Origin: Legionella moravica DSM 19234
GTDB lineage: Bacteria; Pseudomonadota; Gammaproteobacteria; Legionellales; Legionellaceae
NCBI RefSeq assembly: GCF_000423305.1
Contig: NZ_KE384000.1
Location: forward strand, 72,121 to 136,120
DNA length: 64,000 bases
Reading direction: 5' to 3'
Shown: positions 1 through 11,089 of the stretch, piece by piece
How the letters are laid out: the number at the start of each line of letters is the position of its first letter
Numbering within the stretch: the stretch's first letter is position 1
Notes under the pieces: generated by a model
Database searches by the model: none
Told to the model about the DNA's origin: nothing
The model's input: only the letters and a program-made list of their open reading frames with translations
Translations under genes and position numbers: made by a program

Positions 1-170
1 GATCTTGCTAACCAGTAGCCTTCTCCCAAAAGGAGAGAAGGCAATTCTAGTGAGATCTCGCTAACCAATGGCCTTATCCAAAAGGGAGAAAAGGCAATTC
101 CAGTGAGATCTAGCTAACAATGGCCTTCTCCCTCCGGGAGAAGGTGCCGACAGGCGGATGAGGGGATCTT
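1..170. repeat. 53-bp tandem palindromic repeat, about three copies
   Basis: The word GATCT recurs at 1, 54, 107 and 165, which defines two exact 53-bp periods and a third, more divergent unit. Each unit has the form GATCTnGCTAAC, then a hairpin (GCCTTCTCCC paired with GGAGAAGGC-like sequence), then AATTCnAGTGA. The third unit has a GC-richer hairpin (CCTTCTCCCTCCGGGAGAAGG) followed by a different tail. The rest of 171-292 holds no gene I can support. The function is unknown; a REP-like or small mobile palindromic element is possible. Confidence 0.8.
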
Positions 171-292
171 AAGGCCGAGGCTCCACCTTTTGCATTCTTT
201 ATATTCTCCCAACCCCATTGAACAATATATTATTTTATCAACGCAGATATGTGACCACGATATAAAGATAGCCCCCCCTAATGTTCGTTTAA

Positions 293-733
293 TTATTTTG
301 AATCAATTGACGCAGTCAACATCCAATGTGCTTTTTGATGAGCGGCGATACGATCGCTTAATAAAGTAACCGTTCCCTCGTCATTATTCTCCTGGGCAAT
401 TTTGATAGCCTGATTTAAATCATTGACTAAGGTACTGTTATCCTTGGCCAATTCAATAACCATTTGATTAGCGCTCAGGCTTGAATCACCGTCTTTGATG
501 GTTTTCAATTGATTAAACTCGGTAAAAGTCGCTGGCGACTTATGCCCCATAATCAATATTCGCTCGGCAACCTGATCTACCGCCTCCGCCAATTCTTTAT
601 ATTGCATTTCAAAAAGCTCATGCAAACTCTTAAATTGGGGGCCTTTGACATGCCAATGATAATTTTGAGTTTTAAGATATAAAGCATAAGTATCAGCCAA
701 AGCCACTTCCAATTTTTTAATCACGCTGCTCAT
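293..733 (-). CDS. dps: Dps/ferritin-like DNA-binding protein
   Basis: Dps-family miniferritin of 146 aa. It is expected to assemble into a 12-mer cage that oxidises and stores iron and protects DNA during starvation or oxidative stress. The diagnostic N-terminal helix is visible at about residues 20-55: NYHWHVKGPQF followed by HELFE and then DQVAERI, which carries the His, Asp and Glu ligands of the inter-subunit ferroxidase centre. The start at 733 is preferred because AAGGGA lies about 7 bases upstream. An in-frame start at 757 would add 8 residues with no visible ribosome binding site. It is monocistronic. Family assignment is secure; promoter control (OxyR, RpoS) is not visible. Confidence 0.93.
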   Translation of the reverse strand: MSSVIKKLEVALADTYALYLKTQNYHWHVKGPQFKSLHELFEMQYKELAEAVDQVAERILIMGHKSPATFTEFNQLKTIKDGDSSLSANQMVIELAKDNSTLVNDLNQAIKIAQENNDEGTVTLLSDRIAAHQKAHWMLTASIDSK

Positions 734-946
734 AATATATCCCTTATTTATTATCATGATATTAATAATAGTTTAAAATGACTTAAAAACAACCTATTTC
801 AATTTATTTGTAAACGGATTCCGCAATCCCCAATCAATGATCACCATAAACAAATCGACTTTGATGCATGTCCATAATTCCAAAAGCAAAATTAATAACG
901 GTATACATAGAAATATCGGGCGAAACGCCCAGCTGTTCATGTCATC

Positions 947-975
947 AAAAAAAAACCCGCCAAAGGCGGGTTTTT
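947..975 (-). terminator. Rho-independent terminator of groES-groEL
   Basis: On the minus strand, AAACCCGCC-TTT-GGCGGGTTT forms a 9-bp perfect stem with a 3-base loop, followed by a run of T. It lies about 20 bases after the groEL stop. Confidence 0.92.
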
Positions 976-992
976 AAGAGAAGCAGGGTAGC

Positions 993-2642
<1,650 letters not shown>

Positions 2643-2669
2643 TCAATCTCCTTAAACAATTAGATTAGA

Positions 2670-2960
2670 TTACTTCTCAATTACACCCATGATGTCATCT
2701 TCACGCATCACGACTAATTCTTTGCCATCAATTTTAACTTCTGTACCAGAATATTTGCCAAACAGTACTACATCACCAACTTTTACTGCCAAAGCACGAA
2801 CATCGCCGTTATCCAGAACTTTGCCAACGCCAACAGCAACAACTTCTCCTCTCATGGGCTTTTCAGTAGCACTATCTGGAATAACAATACCACCGGCAGT
2901 GGTACGCTCTTCTTCCATACGACGAACAACTACGCGATCGTGTAAAGGACGAATTTTCAT
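2670..2960 (-). CDS. groS: Co-chaperonin GroES (HtpA)
   Basis: 10-kDa co-chaperonin of 96 aa. It forms the heptameric lid of the GroEL cavity. Family features are clear: [13 protein letters not shown] at the N-terminus, a mobile loop around [13 protein letters not shown], and the closing [15 protein letters not shown]. The start is supported by AGGAG about 7 bases upstream. It is first in a two-gene operon with groEL, driven by the heat-shock promoter at 3036-3068. Confidence 0.98.
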   Translation of the reverse strand: MKIRPLHDRVVVRRMEEERTTAGGIVIPDSATEKPMRGEVVAVGVGKVLDNGDVRALAVKVGDVVLFGKYSGTEVKIDGKELVVMREDDIMGVIEK

Positions 2961-3035
2961 ACTTTTATCTCCTGATTTTAATTAAACTATGATTTATGTG
3001 TCTTGCCTGCCAACTGGCAAACAATCCTGATGACT

Positions 3036-3068
3036 GGCATATGGGGCCGAGAATAAAACTTTCAAGGG
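3036..3068 (-). promoter_or_regulatory. Sigma-32 heat-shock promoter of groES-groEL
   Basis: On the minus strand CTTGAAA (3060-3066) is followed, after exactly 13 bases, by CCCCATAT (3039-3046). This matches the RpoH consensus CTTGAAA-N13-CCCCATNT at every defined position. The leader to the groES start is about 75 bases and contains a short hairpin, TGCCA-GT-TGGCA. Confidence 0.93.
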
Positions 3069-3147
3069 TAAAAACAAAAAATATTTTCGCTTTTATCGAT
3101 ACTCGCACTACAATGAGGACTAACTTTTTACTGTATAAAGGCAAAGC

Positions 3148-4911
3148 ATGAAAAAATGGCTTTTATTATCAATACTTTACTTTATTACTTCGCTCGCCAA
3201 TGCTGACCCTCTTCCTGCATCGGAAGTATTCCAGGTGAATGTAAATAAAGTCGATCCCAATACTTTTGTAATCCAGTGGGAAATAAAACCCGATTATTTT
3301 TTATACGGTGACCGAATCAAATTAACAGAACAAAAAGACAGTAACATTCATTTAGGGACCTTGCGTTTTCCTCCAACCCTGAAAAAAACAGACAAGCAGG
3401 GGCATACTTATGATGTTTACAGAAATCAACTCGTTCTTCCGGTCGCAATTCTGGGGGAAGAACCAGGTGAAACCATTCTGAATCTGAACTATCAAGGCTG
3501 TTCTGATGATGGATTCTGCTATCCTCCTGAAGTCAAACAAATCAAAATAGCCATTGATGACCAACTAGCCCTTTCACTGGTTACTCTGGAACAATCATCA
3601 AATGATGCCAAAATCACCACCAAGGCACCGCGTAACGAAATAGCGCAGGTATTTGAAAATAATGGATGGGTAACCATACTGTTTATTTTTTTTGGATTTG
3701 GCTTACTGCTATCGTTTACACCCTGTATTTTGCCCATGGTTCCGGTGTTATCGGGAATCATCATTGGTCATGGTAAAGACGTCACGACAAAAAAGGCTTT
3801 TTTTCTCTCGCTAAGTTATGTCCTTAGTATGTCCATCACTTATGCTGTAGTCGGAGCAATCGTTGCAAAACTGGGCGCCAATCTGCAAATCAGCATGCAA
3901 TCGCCATGGGCAATCAGCCTGTTTAGCCTTATTTTTATAGTACTGGCTTTATCCATGTTTGGTTTCTATGAGTTTAAACTCCCTGATTCCTGGCAAGCTA
4001 AAATAGCGGGATCAAGCAGAGGTCAAAGAGGAGGACACTATTTAGGCGCAGCAATTATGGGTTGTCTTTCCACCCTTATTCTATCCCCCTGCGTTACAGC
4101 CCCATTAATTGGAGTATTAACCTATATTGCCCAATCGGGTAATGTTCTTTTAGGTACACTGACCTTGTTTTTCTTAAGCCTGGGTATGGGCACCCCTCTG
4201 CTGCTCATTGGAACTTCTGCCGGAAGATGGCTGCCCAAAACAGGAAGCTGGATGAATGGAGTGAAAGCATTTTTTGGCGTCTTGCTCATCGCGGTGGCCA
4301 TTTATCTGATGGAGCGTATTCTACCTGCTGGACTAACTATGGGGTTATGGGGAAGTTTACTCATTTTTTCCGGTATTTATACAGGAGCTTTAACGCACTC
4401 TGTCTCCAGTAAAGAAAAATTCTGCCAGGGAGCAGGAATCATCATGTTGGGCTATGGCTTGCTCATTTTGATTGGCGCCAGCATGGGGTCAACCAATCCA
4501 TTACAACCTTTGGCAAATCTGCAAGCGGCTACAATACGCCCTGCGCAACAGACACCAAATCAACCCAAAACACTGGCTGCCATCAAGCGAGAAATCGAAC
4601 AAGCAAAAGGAACGCCTGTCATGCTCGATTTTTATGCAGACTGGTGTGCCTCCTGCAAGGTTATGGAAGCAACGACCTTCCAGGATCCCAATGTCCTGGC
4701 AGCATTAAATCACTTTAAAATCATTAAAATTGACGTTACGGCTAATGATACTGAAAACAAAGCCATCATGAATGAATATCAAGTAGTTGCTCCGCCAACT
4801 TTTGTCTTTTTTAACTCACAAGGAAAAGAACTCAATGAGTTTAAGCTGGTTGGTGAAAGCTCAGCAAATGATTTTTTACACAACTTAAATCAGATAAACC
4901 ACAACTCCTGA
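3148..4911 (+). CDS. dsbD: Thiol:disulfide interchange protein DsbD
   Basis: Inner-membrane reductant conduit of 587 aa (E. coli about 565). It carries electrons from cytoplasmic thioredoxin to periplasmic thiol proteins such as DsbC and cytochrome c maturation factors. The order is signal peptide (residues 1-19), periplasmic alpha domain with the Cys pair in GCSDDGFCYPP, eight-helix membrane domain with cysteines in TPCILPMVP and SPCVTAP, and a C-terminal thioredoxin-like domain with the active site DWCASCK. All three redox pairs are present, so it should be functional. It is monocistronic with a terminator-like hairpin after it. Confidence 0.96.
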   Translation: MKKWLLLSILYFITSLANADPLPASEVFQVNVNKVDPNTFVIQWEIKPDYFLYGDRIKLTEQKDSNIHLGTLRFPPTLKKTDKQGHTYDVYRNQLVLPVAILGEEPGETILNLNYQGCSDDGFCYPPEVKQIKIAIDDQLALSLVTLEQSSNDAKITTKAPRNEIAQVFENNGWVTILFIFFGFGLLLSFTPCILPMVPVLSGIIIGHGKDVTTKKAFFLSLSYVLSMSITYAVVGAIVAKLGANLQISMQSPWAISLFSLIFIVLALSMFGFYEFKLPDSWQAKIAGSSRGQRGGHYLGAAIMGCLSTLILSPCVTAPLIGVLTYIAQSGNVLLGTLTLFFLSLGMGTPLLLIGTSAGRWLPKTGSWMNGVKAFFGVLLIAVAIYLMERILPAGLTMGLWGSLLIFSGIYTGALTHSVSSKEKFCQGAGIIMLGYGLLILIGASMGSTNPLQPLANLQAATIRPAQQTPNQPKTLAAIKREIEQAKGTPVMLDFYADWCASCKVMEATTFQDPNVLAALNHFKIIKIDVTANDTENKAIMNEYQVVAPPTFVFFNSQGKELNEFKLVGESSANDFLHNLNQINHNS

Positions 4912-4936
4912 CATATCGTCTCGCTTATTGAACAAT

Positions 4937-4984
4937 GCAATCCAGGAAAAAAAACCGTGCTCCCGGATTGCTCTGTTCTTTTTC
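4937..4984 (+). terminator. Probable terminator of dsbD
   Basis: GCAATCC (4937-4943) pairs with GGATTGC (4965-4971), with extra pairing AGGA/TCCC inside, followed by TCTGTTCTTTTT. The loop is A-rich and long, so strength is uncertain. Confidence 0.55.
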
Positions 4985-5075
4985 ATAGTATGCTGATAAC
5001 CCAACACAAAATGCGATAATGTCCTTGGCATAAAATATGCAAAGCAAGCGTTAACTTCATTTCGTGAGATCAACA

Positions 5076-6635
5076 ATGAATGCCTTTAAATCGGATTTAA
5101 TCGCAGGATTTAGTGTGTTTTTACTCGCCCTGCCTCTGTGTCTGGGCATCGCTTTGGCCAGTCAATTTCCGCCAAGTGCCGGAATTTTAACAGCAATTTT
5201 AGGCGGAATAATAACGTCTTTTTTCGGAGGGGCGAAATTAACCATTAAAGGGCCTGCTGCCGGGTTGATTGTCATTGTTCTTGGATCAGTAATGGAGCTT
5301 GGTCAGGGCGATTTATTTCTTGGTTATAAGCGTACATTAGCCATTGGGGTCATTGCAGCGCTTCTGCAAATCCTCATTGCATTAAGGAAAAAAGCCGTCA
5401 TCGCTGAAATCATGCCCCCTTCAGTCATTCATGGCATGCTTGCAGCCATAGGCGTCATCATCATTGCCAAACAGTCCTATGTCCTTATCGGTGAACACCC
5501 CAATAACGCTTCAATCTTTGGGCTATTGGAGAACTTGCCCATGCAATTAGGCAATTCAAATCCCGTTATTTTATGTATCGGAATGATAGCTCTTGGTATT
5601 GTACTCTTCTGGCCCAAACTAAAAAAATTAAGTTTCATTCCTTCATCTATTGTCGTTGTGGCAACCACTATTCCTATGTCCCTGTATTTCGATATAAAAG
5701 ACTCCCACACTTATCATTTGTTTTATAATGACTACATTCTGGATCACAGTCTGTTGGTGAGTTTGCCCAATCATCTGTTGCAGGCCATCAATTTCCCTGA
5801 TTTTTCTTATCTTTTTACCCTGACCAGCGCGAAATACATCATTATGTTTACTTTGGTCGGCTCCATTGAATCCCTACTCACCGTCTGTGCCATTGACTCA
5901 ATCACCAAGCCTGAAAAACCATCCGATTTGAATAAAGATTTACTGGGTATAGGAGTTGCCAATTTATGTTCTTCTTTGATAGGCGGTTTGCCCATGATTG
6001 CCGAAATTGTTCGCAGCAAAGCCAATGTGGATTATGGGGCAAAAACAATCAGAGCTAATTTTTTTCATGGGGTGTTTATGCTGATTGCAGCAGTTGCTTT
6101 GACACAATACATCAACCTGATCCCATTATCTGCATTAGCCGCATTATTGATTTTTGTGGGGTGCAAATTAGCCTCACCCAAGGCATTTATTCACGCATAC
6201 CAAATCGGCCGTGATCAATTTCTTTTGTTCATCACTACGTTCCTCGTTACCCTGATGACTGATTTATTGACTGGCGTTCTAGCGGGCATCTGTTTAAAAT
6301 TATTGTTCCACCTGATTCGCGGCAACAGTATCAATACTCTGTTTAGACCCGAAGTAAGCATAATACACGCTTCTGATGCAACAACAATCAATGTATCAGG
6401 CCCATTAACCTTTGTGGCCTATCTCAAATTAAAACGACTGATTAGTCAGGCAGCATCCCATAATAATCCGGTCATCGTTGATTTGAGTGACAGCAATTTT
6501 ATTGATCATACCATCATGACAAAATTGTATGCATTAAGAGAATTGTCCGATAATACTTTGTTACAAATTTCAGGAGTCGGTCATTTAAGACCGCTCTACA
6601 ATCATGAGCTTTCAACCAGGATGTATTGGGGTTAA
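5076..6635 (+). CDS. SulP-family anion transporter with C-terminal STAS domain
   Basis: SulP/SLC26 permease of 519 aa. The N-terminus (FKSDLIAGFSVFLLALPLCLGIALAS) is the SulP signature region, followed by about ten to twelve membrane segments. A short STAS domain occupies roughly residues 420-515 (VSGPLTFVAYLKLKRL, VDLSDSNFIDH). Members carry sulfate, bicarbonate or dicarboxylates, and sequence alone does not settle the substrate. The gene ends one base before dabA, so bicarbonate or a role in inorganic carbon supply is a reasonable inference. I use the ATG at 5076. A GTG at 5064 would add four residues. Confidence 0.85.
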   Translation: MNAFKSDLIAGFSVFLLALPLCLGIALASQFPPSAGILTAILGGIITSFFGGAKLTIKGPAAGLIVIVLGSVMELGQGDLFLGYKRTLAIGVIAALLQILIALRKKAVIAEIMPPSVIHGMLAAIGVIIIAKQSYVLIGEHPNNASIFGLLENLPMQLGNSNPVILCIGMIALGIVLFWPKLKKLSFIPSSIVVVATTIPMSLYFDIKDSHTYHLFYNDYILDHSLLVSLPNHLLQAINFPDFSYLFTLTSAKYIIMFTLVGSIESLLTVCAIDSITKPEKPSDLNKDLLGIGVANLCSSLIGGLPMIAEIVRSKANVDYGAKTIRANFFHGVFMLIAAVALTQYINLIPLSALAALLIFVGCKLASPKAFIHAYQIGRDQFLLFITTFLVTLMTDLLTGVLAGICLKLLFHLIRGNSINTLFRPEVSIIHASDATTINVSGPLTFVAYLKLKRLISQAASHNNPVIVDLSDSNFIDHTIMTKLYALRELSDNTLLQISGVGHLRPLYNHELSTRMYWG

Positions 6636-6636
6636 C

Positions 6637-9261
6637 ATGAAAATGACACAGGAGTTACTGATTGATTCAATCAATCACGCTATGGAGCTGATCCCTGAAC
6701 AAGGACCTCTTGAATACTTTGTTCACCATAATACCATTCATCATTATCAGCATCTGGATTTCTGTGATGCAGTAAAAAAGGCAGCACTGGATTATCAATG
6801 CAATGCGTTCATGCCAGAAGAATTTTACTGGCAAGAGTATGCCAATAGAGGCATTAATAAATCTGATCTCTTTTATGAAATTGACTGCTACATCAAAGAG
6901 CACCAACTCCAAATCCCCAATCACATTCTGTACCGACTGTTAATCCAGAGTGAAACGGCGAATCACTACCTGGATAAGCAGGAGTGCGAGTCGGTTAGAA
7001 ATTATTTTATACAAACAAAAAAATATTTTTATCACTATGCACTGCGTGAGGAATCAGGGATAGACATTGATCATTTTATCGCGCCTCATTTATTACGATT
7101 CATGGCCACCTACTTTGATTTTGGCTCAGCCTATTGGTCAATGACGAATAAAAAGGAAGGAATGTGGGCAAGCTTCCGAGCACTCTATGAGTCGTCCTCA
7201 TTTGTTGATTCTGCTTTTTTAAACTCATTAAGCCAGCAAATTAATAACTACGGCCAAATGAGTCCTTCATTAATAATGCTGGAACTCCTTGAAGCATTAC
7301 AGATTGATGCTGAAGATCTGCCAGACTATCTTTTTGATTTAGCCTATCGCTTTAAAGGATGGTCGGGGATGATAAAAAGTTTAAACCACCATCCTGAATG
7401 GATAAAAGTTGCCGACATCAAACCCTGTTTTACAGAACTCATGACGATCATTATGATCTGTGAATGGGCCGCCATCAATACCATCACAAAAAACCTGCCG
7501 ACTGTTCCAAAATTCGAATCAAGTTACCTTCATTCAGAACAATTTATCCACCATTTTTTCAACAAGCTCTTTAAACACCCGGAACTGCACTCAGCTTTTA
7601 TTCAAGCGCTGCCTTTTTTGGATGATAAATCGCGACAGGAAATTCTGCACCGATCATTTGAACGCACCTTCTATAACAATTTCTTTAATGCCTACGTTAC
7701 CCAATCACCGACACCCACTGAAATACCTCCTGAGTATCAAATAATTTGCTGCCTTGATGAGCGAGAAGAGTCATTCAGACGATACCTGGAAAGGGATCCA
7801 ACCTGCGAAACCTTTGGCTATGCTGGGCATTTCGGTTTAAATATTCAATTTAAAGGCTATTTTGATAAACATACCAGAGCACTGTGTCCAGTTAATGCCA
7901 AACCAGAATATCTCATCACCGAGAACGGAACAGTAAATAATGCGATGGGGCTTAAATCCTTGTTTCTATGGGGCGAATTATTATGGCTTTCCGTATTAAG
8001 TTCAAAAACCATTCTTCGCAGTTCTGTTGATACATTTTTAAGCTGCTTTCTCAAAGTAATCCCATTTAGCCTGGATATCATTTCCCCTCGTCTGACCGCA
8101 AAAATCAAACACTCCTGTACTCAATTAATCAATAATACAGTGCATACCGAACTGGTCTACAAAAAAGAGGACTGTCCATCAGGAATGGATTTGGAAACAC
8201 GAAGCACTCTGGCTTACAACTTATTATCAGCGATAGGCTTGACACAACATTTTGGCCGTTATGTCATTATTATGGGGCATGGATCGTCCAGTTTGAATAA
8301 TCCTCATGAAGCGGCCTATGATTGTGGTGCCTGCGGAGGCGGTAGAGGAGGAGCGAATTCTCGCTTGATGGCTCTTTTGCTGAATGAACCCACGGTCAGA
8401 GAACGTCTTAAGGAACGAGCTATTGCCATCCCAGACCACACGACATTTATTGGTGCCTATCATAATACCTGCAGTGATGGTATTTCCTATTATGATATCC
8501 CCCTGAAAATACAATCTGACTTCAAAACCATTCAGAACCGAATCAAACGTGCCAGTCAATTAAATGCCAAAGAACGGTGCCGGCGTTTTTCATCAGTACC
8601 GTTCGGCAAATCTCCGGCCTATTATCATCGCAAAGTACAAGAACGTTCCATTGATTTACGCCAACCTCGACCAGAGTATGGTCATTCAACTAATGCCTTA
8701 TGTATTATTGGGCCGAGAAGCCACTCCAAAAATCTGTTTCTGGACAGGCGTTCATTTCTAATTTCCTATGATCCTGCTCAGGACAAGGACGGTATCATCC
8801 TGAATAAAATTCTCAATACAGCCGGTCCAGTTTGCGCCGGAATAAATCTCGAATATTATTTCAGCTACATCGATAATGAAACTTATGGCTGCGGTACCAA
8901 GCTCCCTCATAATGTCACGTCATTAATCGGTGTCATGAATGGATATCAGAGCGACCTACAAAATGGACTCTCCAGTCAGATGATAGAAATACATCAACCC
9001 ATCCGATTATGTATTCTGGTCATCTGTTCTTTACCTGCATTACAAAAAGTGTTAACAACACCAGGTGAATTCAGTGAATTGGCCAATAACCGCTGGATTA
9101 AATTATCAGTTCACAATACAGAAGATAAAAAAGTATACCTTTATGAGGATGGGTTGTTTGAACCCATCAAACATTCCAGCTTCCCTCCAACTTATTTTCA
9201 TCAGGATGAAGATGTATTTAATCATGCACACCACCTCAGCTTTGGACACCTCAGATCATGA
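6637..9261 (+). CDS. dabA: DabA-like inorganic carbon uptake subunit (DUF2309)
   Basis: Large soluble subunit of a DAB (DABs accumulate bicarbonate) complex, 874 aa. DabA is a beta-carbonic-anhydrase-like zinc protein proposed to hydrate CO2 unidirectionally when coupled to its membrane partner. The predicted zinc and active-site residues are all present: C372 and D374 in ICCLDERE, and H548 and C563 in MGHGSSSLNNPHEAAYDCG. The H-to-C spacing of 15 equals that of characterised DabA. The ATG at 6637 follows the sulP stop directly. An ATG at 6604 would overlap sulP by 32 bases and is less likely. It overlaps dabB by four bases (ATGA), indicating translational coupling. Confidence 0.88.
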   Translation: MKMTQELLIDSINHAMELIPEQGPLEYFVHHNTIHHYQHLDFCDAVKKAALDYQCNAFMPEEFYWQEYANRGINKSDLFYEIDCYIKEHQLQIPNHILYRLLIQSETANHYLDKQECESVRNYFIQTKKYFYHYALREESGIDIDHFIAPHLLRFMATYFDFGSAYWSMTNKKEGMWASFRALYESSSFVDSAFLNSLSQQINNYGQMSPSLIMLELLEALQIDAEDLPDYLFDLAYRFKGWSGMIKSLNHHPEWIKVADIKPCFTELMTIIMICEWAAINTITKNLPTVPKFESSYLHSEQFIHHFFNKLFKHPELHSAFIQALPFLDDKSRQEILHRSFERTFYNNFFNAYVTQSPTPTEIPPEYQIICCLDEREESFRRYLERDPTCETFGYAGHFGLNIQFKGYFDKHTRALCPVNAKPEYLITENGTVNNAMGLKSLFLWGELLWLSVLSSKTILRSSVDTFLSCFLKVIPFSLDIISPRLTAKIKHSCTQLINNTVHTELVYKKEDCPSGMDLETRSTLAYNLLSAIGLTQHFGRYVIIMGHGSSSLNNPHEAAYDCGACGGGRGGANSRLMALLLNEPTVRERLKERAIAIPDHTTFIGAYHNTCSDGISYYDIPLKIQSDFKTIQNRIKRASQLNAKERCRRFSSVPFGKSPAYYHRKVQERSIDLRQPRPEYGHSTNALCIIGPRSHSKNLFLDRRSFLISYDPAQDKDGIILNKILNTAGPVCAGINLEYYFSYIDNETYGCGTKLPHNVTSLIGVMNGYQSDLQNGLSSQMIEIHQPIRLCILVICSLPALQKVLTTPGEFSELANNRWIKLSVHNTEDKKVYLYEDGLFEPIKHSSFPPTYFHQDEDVFNHAHHLSFGHLRS

Positions 9262-11063
9262 ATAAATTTTTATCAGAATATTTTTTTTATTATTTCACTG
9301 TTTCTTCTTTATTAAGATTTTTCCTGGTATTGATATTTAGTGGTCAAACGCCCATTTCATTAGGCGAAAAGAGAGTAAGACTGGTGGTTACCTCAGGTAT
9401 TATTCTCGATGGGATTCATGTGCTGCTCATTCTCCTTCTGAACCACCATCTTTCTCAAATCACTATCGATGATTTTTTATATTTTTCTGATAGTTTTAAA
9501 ATAATATGGAATCCCTACTCCATCGCCTTTTTTATTTTTTGTATCAGCCTGATTTCTCTGATTGCTCGCTTTTCTTCTTTTTATCTTCACCGGGATTATT
9601 ATTTCTATAAATTCTTTTCTCTACTCTACATACTCGAGCTTGCAGTATCGCTATTGGTATTAACCAGCAGTTCTGAAAGTATCTTTATTGGATGGGAATT
9701 ACTTGGATTATCATCAGTATTGCTGATTGCCTTTTATGAGCACCGCAAGTCCGTATTAAAGAACTCTCTGATCATTCTGGTCATTTATAAAATTGCTGAT
9801 GTAATTTTTTACACCGCACTTATTTCTTCGGCCTATTTTGGCAGTCATATCTATACACAAATTGACAATCCAATCGCTGAGCTCTTTATTCTTATCGCTT
9901 GCTTAATTAAATCGAGTATTTTCCCCTGGATTTGGTTACCCAGAGCCATGGAGGGGCCAACTCCATCCAGTGCCATCTTTTATGGCGGAATTGCGACTCA
10001 TATCCCCATGTTCATCTTTTTGAACATCAGTATGCATCATCCCAATACCAGCCTGACATTCACTATCGTGGCGGCAGGATTCATCCTTCTAGCAACGATA
10101 CTCACCAGTCTTATGAGTAAACAAGCTACCGATGCAAAAAATGCGATTGCTTATGCTTCTATCACCCAATTGGGCCTCATCTATATTGAAATTTTGTTGG
10201 GTTTTTATACTTTGGCATTAATTCATGGAATAGCAAATGGAATATACCGCTCCTTTGAGTTTCTCAAATCACCTTCGCTCATTTATCAACACCATAGCAT
10301 TGAAAAACGAAGAGAGCATCTCAAACACAGATCGCTTTCCAGCATCTTGATTCCGCAAAAAATGCACGATTATTTTTACAAACTGGCCTATCATGAATTT
10401 TTTATTCCACGAATGCTCATCCACGGTATTGAATTGTTTCTGGGATTACAGAACTCAAGAACCAAAACCAACACGATAAAAAATTACTTACGAATAAGCC
10501 TCGCCATGTTTTTTACTTTTGAGCTTGGTATCTATTTCTTGCTACACATCAAGATAGGATTTTTGGACGAAAGCCTGCTGCTGCTTGGATTAAGTTTTAA
10601 TTTCATTGCCACATTATACAAATACAAACCAGGACATTTTTTTATAATCATTCTAACCTCAACACTGACTGTATTTACTTTATTATTTGAACACATCCAT
10701 CAAACCACTTTATATCTCGAATGGGTATTCCTCATCATTCTGGCTTATTTTCTGTTTGATTTGTTGCATAATGGCGTTACGGTATATAAACCCATCAATT
10801 TCTCTGGCCGCTTTTTTAAATCAACCAAATCCAACTTTATTATCTTAATTACAGGAATTTCGGTCATCGGTATCCCAGGACTTACTTCCTATCTCATTTG
10901 GGAACGCCTGGAACATGAATTGCTGCCCTTCTACCCAAATCTCATCATGGAAGGTTTTTTCATACTGGCACTGAATACAATTTTATTTTTTAGATTTTAT
11001 TACGCCAATTTTCTGGGCAAACGGATGCAAACGACTCATTATGAGGCAATTAAAAGGATATAA
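9258..11063 (+). CDS. dabB: DabB-like proton-conducting membrane subunit (NuoL/MrpA-related)
   Basis: Polytopic membrane protein of 601 aa in the NuoL/NdhF/MrpA family. It has the hallmark stretches GWELLGLSSVLLIAFY (about residue 145) and KSSIFPWIWLPRAMEGPTP (about residue 222), including the conserved helix Lys and Glu residues. As DabB it would let protons in and couple this to DabA, powering bicarbonate accumulation. Placement directly after dabA by a four-base overlap supports DabB rather than a stray complex I subunit, since no other nuo or mrp gene is nearby. It is third in the sulP-dabA-dabB operon and faces the ABC operon head-to-head at its 3' end. Confidence 0.85.
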   Translation: MNKFLSEYFFYYFTVSSLLRFFLVLIFSGQTPISLGEKRVRLVVTSGIILDGIHVLLILLLNHHLSQITIDDFLYFSDSFKIIWNPYSIAFFIFCISLISLIARFSSFYLHRDYYFYKFFSLLYILELAVSLLVLTSSSESIFIGWELLGLSSVLLIAFYEHRKSVLKNSLIILVIYKIADVIFYTALISSAYFGSHIYTQIDNPIAELFILIACLIKSSIFPWIWLPRAMEGPTPSSAIFYGGIATHIPMFIFLNISMHHPNTSLTFTIVAAGFILLATILTSLMSKQATDAKNAIAYASITQLGLIYIEILLGFYTLALIHGIANGIYRSFEFLKSPSLIYQHHSIEKRREHLKHRSLSSILIPQKMHDYFYKLAYHEFFIPRMLIHGIELFLGLQNSRTKTNTIKNYLRISLAMFFTFELGIYFLLHIKIGFLDESLLLLGLSFNFIATLYKYKPGHFFIIILTSTLTVFTLLFEHIHQTTLYLEWVFLIILAYFLFDLLHNGVTVYKPINFSGRFFKSTKSNFIILITGISVIGIPGLTSYLIWERLEHELLPFYPNLIMEGFFILALNTILFFRFYYANFLGKRMQTTHYEAIKRI

Positions 11064-11089
11064 CATATACGAAAATCTGCTTATTGCGT

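Noticed and set aside
1-170. CRISPR array
   Set aside because: Units are directly adjacent with no unique spacers, and each contains an internal hairpin; it is a simple tandem repeat.
5064-5075. GTG start for the SulP gene
   Set aside because: The ATG four codons later fits the family start and needs no rare start codon.
9258-11063. Complex I or Mrp antiporter subunit
   Set aside because: No other nuo or mrp genes are present and the ATGA link to dabA makes DabB the better reading.
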